Positions 1 to 10,623 of a stretch of DNA of 64,000 nucleotides are shown in pieces. The notes beneath the pieces are model-generated. The model made no database searches. It had not been told where the DNA came from and saw nothing but the letters and a program-made list of their open reading frames with translations. This DNA is from Lumnitzera littorea (lineage: Eukaryota > Streptophyta > Magnoliopsida > Myrtales > Combretaceae), in NCBI GenBank assembly GCA_024138015.1, contig JAMXBB010000008.1, positions 6,772,985 through 6,836,984 of the forward strand, written 5' to 3'. The translations under genes and the position numbers were made by a program. Every line of letters begins with the position of its first letter. Position 1 is the stretch's first letter.

Positions 1-523
1 TTTTACAAAAAGAACTACGTATGTTTGATCCCGAATAGCCGGTACGTAGGTATTTACAAGGCGACAGTAAGAAACGAAAAAGCTATATTTTTTTCATTTA
101 TAGTTTAGATTACTTAAATTATTTAATTCGCTCAACCAATAATTAAGTTTCACTTTATAGAATAGTCTATTAAAAAGTGATTTTTAAGATTAAGATTAAA
201 ATTGAAGAGTTAAATGGTATTCATAAGGGTTTAAAAATCCTTACTCCCAAATATTTTTCTCTCTTTTTAAAAAACTATTTAAAAATTGGTTTTATCGATA
301 CACTAGTAGTTAAGTTATAACCAATGCACCCAATTGATTATAACTTAACTCTTTTCCCGACTCTTAAGTCCCGACTCCAAAATTGTTTTCAAAGTTAAAA
401 AATTGGTTTTCTTTAAACCTTAATTGATGGTTAATGTTAAATGGATAAGGTTTGATACCGGTCATTTTAAATAAAGCTAATCTATAATAACCAGAAAAAA
501 AAAAAAAAAAAACAGGCTCAACA
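1..523 (+). repeat. Element A 5' LTR, 3' portion
   Basis: Aligns along its length with 12716-13240. The blocks at 100-175 and 12828-12890 (CTCAACCAATAATTAAGTTT and neighbours) are almost identical. Most mismatches between the two LTRs are A/G or C/T. The end is placed at a CA just before the PBS, after a run of about 18 A. The exact last base is uncertain by a few nucleotides. Confidence 0.85.
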
Positions 524-526
524 ACT

Positions 527-546
527 TAGCGACTTCACTGGAGACC
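527..546 (+). other. Element A primer-binding site (tRNA-Arg type)
   Basis: TAGCGACTTCACTGGAGACC begins 3 bases after the LTR end. It is a two-transition variant of TGGCGACTCC, the complement of a plant tRNA-Arg 3' end that Tat/Ogre elements use to prime minus-strand synthesis. Element B has a comparable site at 36931-36950 on the other strand. Confidence 0.7.
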
Positions 547-1132
547 GTCATGAGAGTTAGCCATTTAACTTTCTAAAATTAAAATTAATCTCTAAAAATC
601 ACCTTACTAAGTGTAATTTATTTACTTATTCATTTATTAATTCATTATTATTTACACCATAACCAACGTTGCTACGAGTTTAGTTTTAATTATTTAACTT
701 TTTTTTGTAGGGGGGGGTATGTGTATGTTATGTACCATGAATGCATAATAGACATGGTCGAACTCGAGCTATCTTAGGACCTTAAGACAGGGAGCCATTG
801 TATAAACTCTATGCATAGTTAGGTAACCACCACTTAGAGCCAATTAAGCTATCTCACTTAAACTTCGATGTGACCAAGGAATCATTTTTCAAAAACGTAC
901 AAGGTCACAAAGTTTAAGGACTTTTAGAACCCACTCTTCTTGCATACATTTCTCAAGGATGGTGAATAGCTAACAAAGCAGCATTGTTATAAAAAAGAAG
1001 AAAAACAACGAACTCGGAGTTTCTTTCCCTATATTTTCCTAGAATTCATGTACATAGGAAATCTTTTGTAATTTCTTTTGATGTAAATGTTCTTCCCTTT
1101 GTAATTTATGCTTTCCCTATAATCTTTTAAAA
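547..1132 (+). other. Element A untranslated leader
   Basis: Runs between the PBS and the first ATG of ORF1. It is AT-rich with a short G run near 710. No coding frame or secondary feature is recognisable. Confidence 0.5.
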
Positions 1133-2653
1133 ATGGCCAACTCATCCAACGCCAAGGTTCTTGCCAAAGAGATTCATATTCACAAGCTTATACTTAATCA
1201 ATTATATCAAACCTTCAACCCAAGAGAACAAGAGTTCATTACCAATAAAATCAGGCATATACTCTCACTATCTAAGGTAAATGTTAACATCACACTGGTG
1301 AGGGCCTTGGTCTATTTCTAGGAGCCCAAAGAAGTCACATTCCATTTTGGGCTAGCCCTAGTCAGCCTAACTCTGGAAGACTACACCCAACTGCTTCAAG
1401 CCCCTCCCTTAGATGAAAGATAAATTCCAAAGCCCAACTTCAATCCAATCTACATTTTTTCAAAATTCTTGGGGATTCATAAGGTTGAAATAAATGAGGC
1501 CTTAAATGATTGCAACAAATACACTATCAAGATATGGGATCTAATTCATTGGTTTTAGACCAAACCCAACTCTAACAAATGGGCTATGTTTCTTGGTAAT
1601 TAGAGGGAGAATCGAATCAAGGCTTATATATTAGCAGTGTTTGCCACCATCTTATTTCCAAGTGGATCTTTTCTTCTACACTTTAAGGTGGTAGAATTAG
1701 TGGCTCAATTTTGAGAAGGGAAGTTTTATATCCCTGCCCTATTCGTTGAACAAATAAGGAGCCTTAATTTCCTTAAGAAAATAAGCTATAGAGATCTCAA
1801 GTCAAGCATGGTACTGTTAGTGGTATGATTCGTCAACTACATCAAATGCTTCGACTTAGACTTGATAAGGGGTGCATTCACCAATAAGATTGATCTTATT
1901 AACTCTTTCATTAATAAGATCAAATTACACAAAGATATCCCTACCCTTCTTTGGATCGATGTTCTACAAGATTTTCGGGTCAAGGACATATTGTAGACCG
2001 CTAGATAAAGCAATTACACTAAGGTCATATTGGTTTGTAAAGATTACCACATTGTACCATTGATCAGAATAAGTTGGTGCACAGGCTACTATCCAAAAAA
2101 CATGGTGAGGCAATTTTGGGGCATCTAGGACATAGTTGACAGACCTTCATTAGAGCCATTCATCCTCAATCTCGAAGAGCCTCACTTTATAGAAAAGGTA
2201 TCCAAGCTTCGCAAGATCAAAGCTTGGTGGGATACCAGGACCATAAGCCCTAACATTGATTTGAGCAAATTCATAGGAGAAGTGGACAAACACCGAGTCA
2301 CTAGAGAATACTTATATGATCAACTTCACAAGGCAAACATGATGCAGTATCAAGCACCAGAGGTCCTTCAACCTTCCCCCTCAAATCTTAACTCTGAAAT
2401 GATGACCTACATGGATTAGGTAAAAGCTCGCATGAAAGTCCTTTATGATGAGAAAAATAGGTGGGAAAACCTCTTTCAGGAGTCTAGGCAAAGCTTATGT
2501 GCCTTGGAACACCAGTTGAAGATGGCTTAGAGGAGAATCCAAGAATTTGAGGAAGCAACTAAGCATGTCAAAAGCAAGGTAAAGCAGTAGCCATCGAACC
2601 CAGTAACTAGAAGAAGAGAATGTCATCCGACCTACAGAAGAAAAGAAGATTAG
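1133..2653 (+). pseudogene. Element A ORF1 (plant-mobile-domain/DUF7745-like), decayed
   Basis: From ATG 1133 one frame reads without any frameshift for about 485 codons to TAG 2588, or about 506 codons if the real end is TAG 2651. It is broken by about 11 in-frame stops, the first at 1319. Each stop can be read as one transition from Gln, Arg or Trp. The C-terminal third is rich in charged residues and Leu and looks coiled-coil. Element B carries a homologous ORF1 in the same place (34501-36000, minus), which confirms it as an element gene. Known family: Tat/Ogre ORF1 proteins related to the plant mobile domain; their role in the element is unsettled. The domain name is my recognition from sequence, mainly from the better preserved N-terminus of copy B. 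Confidence 0.7.
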
Positions 2654-2921
2654 TCTAGATGAATTTGTATCTTTCTTTTCTTTTATGTAATAAAACTCCG
2701 AGAATTGAAGAATAATAAATAACTTGCAGCTTTGTTAGTTAATCATCGATCCCCTCCTTTTCATTCATGTAGCACACTTGCATTTCATTCATTTATTTTA
2801 GTTTCATTAAAATATTCATGTACTGACTTGTTAAGAAGCGATCTAAAACCAAGTTACCGAGATAGCTCCCAAGCATCAAACCTTCTAGAGGAGTCCTACC
2901 TAAACCCGCTCTCAAATTAGA
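2654..2921 (+). other. Element A ORF1-gag spacer
   Basis: Non-coding stretch between the decayed ORF1 and the gag ATG at 2922. A 62-codon open frame inside it (2732-2920) has no family resemblance and is probably chance. Confidence 0.5.
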
Positions 2922-4256
2922 ATGGCCAGTTAAGGAAACGACAACATCAACACCAACAATAGCAATGTCAACCTTGAAGTTATTGACCCCACTAAGCTAA
3001 GGTTCCATTCTTTGGAATGAACAGTCGGGAAGATTGCTAATCAATTAAGCTTCCTTACTAATAGCATCACCTTGCTCAGGTCTACAACTCCATCAAATGA
3101 AGAAAACTCAAAAAGCTCGATAAGGAAAGAATGATGAAGCCCTACCCCTCGAAGCAAAAGAAGCTTACCCCAAAGTCAACCAAGCTTTTGAATCCTTTGA
3201 GATAAAAGGGGTCTATTCGAAGGTCAACCCGACTTTCAAGCCAAACACTTACTCGTTTCCGATCAACCTAAAGCCTGAAGCTGATTAAGATAAATTGAAA
3301 GAGCTTGAGAAGCGATTGACCCAACAAATTACTGAGAAGATGAAAATGCTTAAAGGGTATGATAGATTTGAGTAAGTTGGTATAATAGACTTCTCGGCTT
3401 ATGACTAGAGAAGCTTCCTAAAGCAATTTAAAGTACCCAACTTCAAGAAGTACAATGGGACCAAATGCCTTAAACTGCACACCAGGCTATATGTATGTAA
3501 GATGGGCAAGTATGAGCAATATGACCAACTCATAGTCTAAACTTTTCAAGATAGCCTAATGGGCCCTACTTTAACCTAGTATGCTCAATTGGATTTGAAC
3601 TAGATAAACACATGACAGAAGCTATCTAGGGTATTTTATGAGCAGTATAAGTTCAATATTGAAGTGGCGCCGATTATGATGGACTTAGTTACCTTGAGGA
3701 AGAGGCACAATGAATCTTTTAAAGAATATGCCCAAAGGTAAAGGTCCTTAGCTGTAAGGGTATCCACCTCCATGATTGAGAAAGAGTTAACTTCGGCTTT
3801 TATCAATACTCTTGAGAGACTCTACTTCTCTCACCTAATCAAGCAAGCCTCTTCTAGTTTTATAGAAGTAATAGCAGCAAGGTGTTGGATTGAAAGTATC
3901 GTCTTCTCTGGCAAGTTATAAGAACCATCAAATAAAAGACCACCCTTTACTAAACCCACCACCAGTAAGCCCAAAGAAGCTACAGTCATCATGGTCAATT
4001 CAAATACTAAACCTAACTCTTGGGTCTCTTTCAGGGCAACTCCTCCGTCAACTTAACAACAGTACATAAGTCAACCACAAGTCAATAGGGCCCCAAGGAA
4101 GTTCACCAAAATACCCATTCCTCTTAGTCAAATACTTGAAAAACTAAGAAAGGATAATCTGCTCCACTCTGAGCCACCCAATGAAAGGTACAGGCTAAGA
4201 TTTTTTTATCCTAATGTAAGGTGTCAATATCATTTAAGGCAAGTAGGTCATTCAAC

Positions 4257-4261
4257 AGACT
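4257..4261. repeat. Target-site duplication AGACT, left copy
   Basis: AGACT here and again at 5482-5486 exactly flank the inserted LTR. Five base pairs is the usual duplication length for LTR retrotransposons. Confidence 0.85.
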
Positions 4262-5481
4262 TGATAACTTTGATTTTAAACATATTTCATATGGTGATTT
4301 TATAGTATTTCCCTTACGTTTTTTGTTTTCTTTAAAGAAAATTATACTTAATTGAGTAAAATTTTGATTTCAAGGTTTGAACGTGTTCTAAGATCGAAAA
4401 CGAAGAAAAGGAATCAAGTTTCACTCAAATCGGAGTTCAAATAAAGGAGTTATGAAGTTTTGAAGTTATGCAAAAAAATTTGCCAAGTGCAGAAAGTTAC
4501 ATGACCTGGGGACACGGCCATGTCTCAGGCCGTGTCTGGTGACGAAAACAGAATCCTTATAATACATATATAAAAGGATATCTGAGGGTTTCAAGACGGA
4601 AAGAGACATTAGAAAACGAATGAGACACGAGAGAAGAGAAGAGACTTGAAGAGAAAGAGAAGAACAAGGCGAGAGCAACATCAACTTCAAGATTAGAGAG
4701 ATTATTCATCAATTAAAGGGGTTTTCTATGTTTTATTTTATGTTTTTTATGGAACTCATTTTTAGATTCATTATGATAGCTTAGAATTCGTATATTTAGG
4801 ATTATAGAACCTAGGGTTTCATGTGACTTTTGGGTTGAATTATAATTTTCAATGAAGTTTCTATTCCTTCTTGATTCAATTATGTTGTTTAATTGTTGAT
4901 TGATAATTCTAGAGTATCAATATATGATATTATGCATGATGATTGAGAAATTGCATGTGTAATTAGATCTTAGCATAATTGGAGAGAATTATATGTATAC
5001 TTAGAGATAAGATACATGTTTCTTTCAGAAAGTTAATTATTTATGTGGGAACTCATTATACATTAATGCAATTCTAAGTTATATTATTAAGTGAAGAGAT
5101 TCCGGTAAATAATTTAGGATTAGGGTTAATATGCTTGAGAAAGGTATTAACTTTAATTGTGAATCCCTCCGGTCAAGAATAATAGAAACTAAATTGAATG
5201 TATTTTAAGCGATCACATGTTAAACACTAGGGGAAATAATTCCTAAATACGTTATTAATTTCTTGAAGTCGTTCATAGTTTTATTGCTTTCTAAATTGCT
5301 TAATTAAGTCTCATAATTAGTTTAGTTTATTAATTTCATTATTTTTAATTCATTCAACTCAATACGATTTTCCGGTTAGATAATAGAGCTAAGGTTAATA
5401 TTAGTACTCGAAATCTCTGAGGGATCGACTCGGACTCACATCCGCTATATTAAAATTGATAGGTACACTTGCCTCATATTA
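4262..5481 (+). mobile_element. Solo LTR inserted in element A gag
   Basis: A 1220-bp sequence starting TGATAACTTTG and ending CATATTA is bounded by the perfect repeat AGACT. It has no coding capacity. It holds a TATA box (4567-4576), a purine-rich stretch downstream, and a GC-richer palindromic segment (ACACGGCC...GGCCGTGT, about 4512-4538). The 3' end, with GGGATCGACTCGGACTC at 5421, resembles the ends of large plant gypsy LTRs. Removing the insert and one AGACT restores the gag frame (1225 bases, the observed +1 frame change). The left terminus is canonical TG; the right is TA rather than CA, which may be a G-to-A change on the other strand. The parent family is not in this window. Orientation follows the TATA box. 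Confidence 0.85.
4567..4576 (+). promoter_or_regulatory. TATA box of the solo LTR
   Basis: TATATAAAAG lies about 305 bases into the LTR and is followed by an A/G-rich stretch, as expected for an LTR promoter with the R region downstream. Confidence 0.55.
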
Positions 5482-5486
5482 AGACT
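5482..5486. repeat. Target-site duplication AGACT, right copy
   Basis: Perfect match to 4257-4261 on the other side of the solo LTR. Confidence 0.85.
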
Positions 5487-5960
5487 CATGCTGGAGATTA
5501 AGAAATAAAATGCAAGATTTAATCGACGAAGGCATAGTTCAACTAGATTTTGTAGAGGCTCCAATTCCAAACATCAACAACAACCACTTGCCTAATCATG
5601 GGCCTACTATCAATATGATACTTGACAACCCAGATCTCACCATCAACATGATCAGTTCCAATTGAGAACCCAGGGTTTATAGATTCTACAAACAAGAGGA
5701 GAAGCAAATTTCATAGACCAAAAGGTACACCTTCCATGTGCTTGTACCCCCCAAAAATTATAAAACTATCCCTCTCAACTACTAGGCAATAAATCAAGGG
5801 CAATCGAGCTTGCTTGTGGGAGGGATTACCCATTCTGGTATAATCTACAACCTAAGGGAGGACCTAAAAAAGAAAAGTGTGCTGGAAAGGCCAAACAATT
5901 AACCAACTGAATATGAAGAAGGATTATCTGCCTTCACCAAAATAATCAATTCTAGTGAGT

Positions 5961-6803
5961 ATAAAATAATGGATCAGCTTACTAAGACTCCAATACAAAT
6001 ATCCCTCATGAATTTATTGATGGCGTTGGAACTGCATTAGGAAGCTTTGTTCAGAACATTGAGGGAAGTTAAAATCCCTCACAAAATACCGACCAAAAGA
6101 ATAGGGTTTGTCACTAACTTTATCCTCACCATGGATCAGATTTCTTTCTCCGCCGAAGAACTGGGTGAAGAAGGTGACCAACACACTAAGCCTCTCTTCA
6201 TAATAGTGAGGATAAACAACATCATTATAGCAAGAGTCCCCATTGACAATGGTTTATCCTTGAATGTTTGCCCTCTTGCCACCCTAGATCTATTAAGCAT
6301 CGATATGATTGCTATTAAGCCAAGTTCAACAATAGCTAAGGCTTTGGATGGGTCTAGAAGAGAAATTATAGGAGATAACGACTTACTGGTTGGTATTGGC
6401 CTACAGAATTTCAACATCCGATTCTAAGTCTTGGACATCCCAAGGACCTTAAACCTATTATTGAGAAGACCTTGGATACATTTAGCAAGGGTCAAACCTT
6501 CAAGCTTGTATCAAAAGGTTAAGCTCATCTCAAATGGTTAGGTCATAACAATTCTGAGTGATCAAGATTACAAAATATATAAAGAAACTACCATACCTTA
6601 TATTGGCATTGAGGAGCAAGAAGACTTTAGGCTCTAAATATTTGAAGAGGTGTGCATGATTACTAATCAGGAGAAAAACAACAGGCCAAAATTCAAAGAA
6701 GGCCAGTTTAGAACCTATGGGCCAGTTTACATCCCAACTCTAGTGATGAGTTGTGAAATTTGCAAGCAAGGAGCAAAAGAGGTGATAGATTGTATCACAC
6801 CCT
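5961..6803 (+). pseudogene. Element A aspartic protease, decayed
   Basis: The gag frame continues through TMDQISFS (about 6130) and EGDQHTKPLF to the active-site segment ARVPIDNGLSLNV (6230-6270). There IDNG (6242-6253) is the Tat form of the D-S/T-G motif. The following Ser is Leu in this copy, while copy B keeps SS. A second conserved block, LLLRRPWIH (about 6460), corresponds to LLGRPWIH in copy B. Stops at 6426 and later break the frame. The enzyme would cleave the gag-pol polyprotein. The last recognisable codons end at a TAA near 6803. Confidence 0.8.
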
Positions 6804-7119
6804 AATGACCTTCCCATCGTTACTAGAAATTTTCATCTAGGCCAAAGTCTAAAATTCAGACCTTGCCAAAGAAGACACTTTGAATTAGAATAAAACAGTT
6901 GGTCTATCCAACAAGTCCTAGCATCTAAATAATTGGTTCTCCATATTTATGAATAGCAATAAGTCTTCTCTAGGATCGAATGCTTCGAATAAAGGCCATG
7001 GATACCTCGTATAGATAGGTGACGAAAGTATTGATATCACTTTCGACATTACTGGGTAAGTCATCGAGAATGATATCAATGACTACAGTGATGGGCAAGA
7101 AAGTTGGCAAAGATATGAA
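6804..7119 (+). other. Element A protease-RT linker
   Basis: A decayed linker between protease and RT. Several frames are broken and no domain is seen. In Tat elements this stretch is variable. Confidence 0.5.
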
Positions 7120-8097
7120 ATGAGTAGAATTTCCATTGACGAGCTAACTGAGACAGTTAATGTTGTGACTGATGATAGCTTTAAAACATTGAAAATTAAA
7201 GGGAATTTGAAAGAAGAACAAAAGGCAGAAATGACCACACTACTATCTGAATACCAAGATGTATTTGCATGGTCTTATGAAGACATGCTAGGGTTAGATC
7301 CATCAATCATGGTTCACCGTTTACCTGCACGAGATGACATCAAACCTAAAAAGTAGAAGCTAAGAAGGTTTCAACTGGATGTCTTATTGAAAATTAAGGA
7401 AGAAGTCAGAAAATTACTAGAAGTCAGTTTCATCGAGGTATCTGATTATCCTAAGTCGGTAGCTAACATTGTGACAGTAATGAAAACAATGGAAAAGTTA
7501 GAGCATGCATGGATTTTCGAGACCTCAACCTAGCAACCCTTAAAGATAATTTTCCCTTGCCCCATATTGACGTCTTGGTCGATAATATAGTCAGAAGCCA
7601 TCTTTTCTCAATTATGGATGGGTTCTCCGGATACAATTAGATTCGAATGTCTGAAGAAGATAAAGCTAAGACAATATTTATTACAACTTAAGGTACATTT
7701 TGTTATAAAGTAATGCCTTTTAGACTCAAAAAAGCAGAGGCAACTTATCAAAGGGCCATGATGGTGATCTTTCACGACATGATGCACAAAGAAGTTGAAG
7801 TATATATTGATGATATGATTACAAAGTCTAAGGAAGGAGAAAATCACGTGGATAATCTAAATAGATTGTATGATAGGTTGAGAAAATTCCAATTGAAGCT
7901 CAATCCAGACAAGCGTACCTTTTGAGTGACTTCAAGGAAATTGTTAGGTTTTATAATCAGTTAAAGGGGTAATGAAGTGGACCTTGATAAAGTTAAAGCA
8001 ATAGTTGACTTGCCCCCTCTATACACACTCAAAGAAATCAGAGGCTTATTGGGCCATTTAAACTACATAGCTCAGTTCATATCTCAACTCACGGATA
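7120..8097 (+). pseudogene. Element A reverse transcriptase, frameshifted, RNase H missing
   Basis: The N-terminal part includes EYQDVFAWSYEDMLGLDP (7249-7302). A one-base deletion near 7485 changes frame just before the RT motif ACMDFRDLNLAT (about 7505). The finger and palm then read through MDGFSGYN (7613), MPFRLKKAEATYQRAM (7713) and the catalytic YIDD (7803-7814, intact), ending at GLLGHLNYIAQFISQL (8047-8094). RNase H should follow but the sequence jumps straight into the integrase core at 8098, so roughly 400 or more residues are deleted. The enzyme would copy element RNA to DNA. It is inactive because of the frameshift, several stops and the missing RNase H. Confidence 0.88.
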
Positions 8098-8960
8098 AGT
8101 GTCATCTCTTAGGTATCACTTTATACTGGTTGCCATCAACTACTTAAGCAAATGGGTCGAAGCCTCTTCTTACTCGAGTGTTACTAAAGGGGTTATAGTT
8201 AAATTCATCAAGAGAGATATCTTGGCTCAATACGGGGCTCCAGAAATGTTCATCACCAACAATGGCACCAATCTCAACAACAAGCTTATGTCAAAGTTGT
8301 GTCGATAGTTCAAAATCATCCATAGGAACTCTACTCCCTATTGACCCTAAATGAATGGAGCCATTGAAGTAGCCAATAAAAACCTCAAAAGAATCGTCAA
8401 AAAAATGGTTGTTACATATAAGTACTGGCATGAGATGTTACCATTCGTACTTATGGCCTATCGAACTTCCATTAGAACGTCGATTAGGGCAATACCCTAC
8501 TCTTTGGTATACAGCATTGAAGCAGTGTTACCAGTAGAGGTTGAGATCCCGTCGCTCGGAGTACTATCAAAAACCCAATTAGACAAAGCCAATTGGGTAA
8601 AGAAATGCATCGAGTAGTTGAATTTGATTGACAAAAGGAGACTAATAGCCCTATGTCATAATCAATGTTATCAACAAAGAATAGCTCGAGCTTTCAACAA
8701 AAGGGTACGACCCTAGAACTTCAAAAAGGGTGATATGGTGTTGAGAAAAGCTCTCCTCAATACACAAGACTCTAAAGGAAAATTTGCTCCCAATTGCAAA
8801 GGCCCTTATGTCGTAAAGTGAGTATTACCAGAAGGGGCTTTAATTTTATCTCAAATGGATGGTCCAGAATTGAGAGACCTTGTAAATATTGATGTTGTAA
8901 AGTTGTACTACCCATGAGAAGTCAATAGAAATTTTTTCTCAGAACACTAAAATGCCAGTC
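8098..8960 (+). pseudogene. Element A integrase, N-terminus deleted, decayed
   Basis: Starts abruptly within the core at HFILVAINYLSKWVEA, so the HHCC zinc-binding domain and the first catalytic Asp are lost. The second catalytic Asp is Asn (ITNNG, where copy B has ITDNG). The Glu is kept in NGAIEVANKN (about 8353). The C-terminal domain follows with KGDMVLRK and KFAPNCKGPYVV, ending near LYYP. Stops include TAG 8306, where copy B has Gln, and TGA and TAA at 8341-8350. The frame is otherwise continuous. It would have inserted element DNA into the genome. Confidence 0.88.
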
Positions 8961-9595
8961 ATTTTGAATATTATTGTAGTTTAATTTTCATCCTCTATAA
9001 GCAAAGCTAGTATTCTTAGTAGTTGTCAAAGTTGGAATAATCACCCTCTCCATTGAAAGGTCGAGCTCCCCTTAGTCCATTTAATTGAACTTATACATTG
9101 GAAACACGAGAGAAGTTGAGAAGTGAGATCTAAGACATTGGTAATTGACAAAACTCTTTAAAATACTTTATTATGGATTGATCCCCCTCCACAAGGAGTC
9201 TTTATTGTCCATTTTCCAAGGAAATGCAAAATCCAAATAAACAATCACCTCACAGCAAATATTTATTAGTCAAGAATAATGGCTTTGACTCATAAAAGTT
9301 CCAGAAAGACGAAAACAGTGGGTAGCACTTTGTATCGGGTTAATTTCCATGATTTCTATAAGAGAGCTGGCAGAGTCCTAGAGGTTTGTATCAAACTTAG
9401 TCAGGTTAACAACAAAGGATCAAAGAATGAGTTGGTCGGTTTTGATTTGACTTTCCAATAAAAGGTTTGACGGTTTGGGTACAATCAACAAGCTAGGTAA
9501 GTACTTCCATACAATGTGAGTGCATTGGTTTTTGAACATTGCATTTGCATTTAGATTATACGAACAATATTTTATGACTTTATCCATAATAGTCT
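8961..9595 (+). other. Element A 3' UTR, unique part
   Basis: Lies between integrase and the tandem-repeat array. A 60-codon frame at 9279 shows no recognisable domain. Confidence 0.5.
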
Positions 9596-10560
9596 TTTAA
9601 GCCAGCCCATGAGGCACTTACCTTCCACATTATCATTTGGAGCTTAGCTAGCTTTTGAAGGCGCTATCTTAACTCAGTTCAATTTCTCTTAGCCAGCCCT
9701 TAAAGGTGCTATCCTTACTCAATTCGTTACTCGAAGCGAGCCTATAGCTCACTTCTTTTCACCAAGTTCTCTTAGCAAGCCCACGGGGCGCTTTCCTTCA
9801 CCAATATTCTTTTAACAAGCCCATAGAGCGTTTAATCGATTCTAAATTAAGGTTACTAGTCCCTTAGAGTCGCTCTGGCTTAGGTTAGTGAGCCTAGAAG
9901 GGTACAACCAGGTTCTCTAGATCGATTCTAGCATAGGGATGCTAGTCCTTAAGAGACAATACTACTTAGTTAATGAGCCTAGAAGGGCATAACTAGGTTT
10001 TCCAAATCGATTCCAACTTAAGGTTGCTAGCCCTTGAGAAACACTCCCACTTAGGTTAGTGAGCCCAAAAGGGCATGACCAAGTTCCTTATGATTAATTC
10101 CAGTTTAGGATTGCTAGTTCCCAAGAGATACTCTCACTTACATTAGTGAGCCAAGAGGGGCATGATGAGGTTCTCTAAATCAATTCTAGCTTAGGGTTGT
10201 TAGTCCTCAAGAGACACTCTCACCTAAGGTAGTGACCTCAAAAGAGCATGACTAAGTCTTCCAAAACGATTTCAATTTAAGGTTGCTAGCCCCCTATAGA
10301 CGCTCCTGCCTTAGTCAGTCAGCTCATAAGGGCACAACCAACTTTTCAACATCTCCTTAAGGTCTTAGCTAGCTTAAAGAGCGCTTAGCCGCTCACCTTG
10401 GCTCGTCAGCTCATAAAGGCACGACTAAACCTTAATTCTTCTTTCAGTCTTTCGGCTAGCTTATAAAGCACCACCTCTCTCTCCACCAAATCCCTAGTAG
10501 ATTGAACCTAAGATAGCTAGCTAAGGCGCTCCTTAAGATAATTTCCACCCTTAAGGCAAA
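9596..10560 (+). repeat. Tandem repeats in element A 3' UTR (about 86-bp unit)
   Basis: Six degenerate units begin near 9838, 9924, 10009, 10094, 10181 and 10268, a spacing of 85-87 bp. Each contains a TTAAGGTTGCTAGxCC-like block, an AAGAGACxCTCxCACTTAGG block, GTTAGTGAGCC and AAGGGCATGACCA. The flanks (9596-9835 and 10350-10560) hold more divergent pieces of the same motifs (TTAGCxAGCCC, GCGCT). Tat/Ogre 3' UTRs are known to carry such arrays. Confidence 0.85.
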
Positions 10561-10623
10561 AATAATGTCTCTTTTATCTTTATAGTAAAGTTTTGCTCAA
10601 ACTTCACTACAATAAGGAGTAAT

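Larger units (their letters stand above)
2922..5960 (+). pseudogene. Element A gag, decayed and interrupted by a solo LTR
   Basis: The start is the ATG at 2922. A frameshift lies near 3120, then one frame continues to 4261, and the same frame resumes after the inserted LTR at 5487. The capsid-like core matches copy B in this window: segments around YAQLDL and YKFNIEVA (about 3580-3670), the YAQR stretch (3730), and the CQYH...GHST zinc-knuckle-like segment (4230-4255). At least ten stops break the frame 1 part. At 3538, 3577 and 3613 copy B keeps Gln, Trp and Trp. The product would be the structural polyprotein that packages element RNA. It flows in frame into protease, as in a Tat polyprotein. 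Confidence 0.85.

Noticed and set aside
6136..6417. 93-codon minus-strand frame opposite the element A protease
   Set aside because: Shadow of the protease frame; the plus strand has the clear family motifs.
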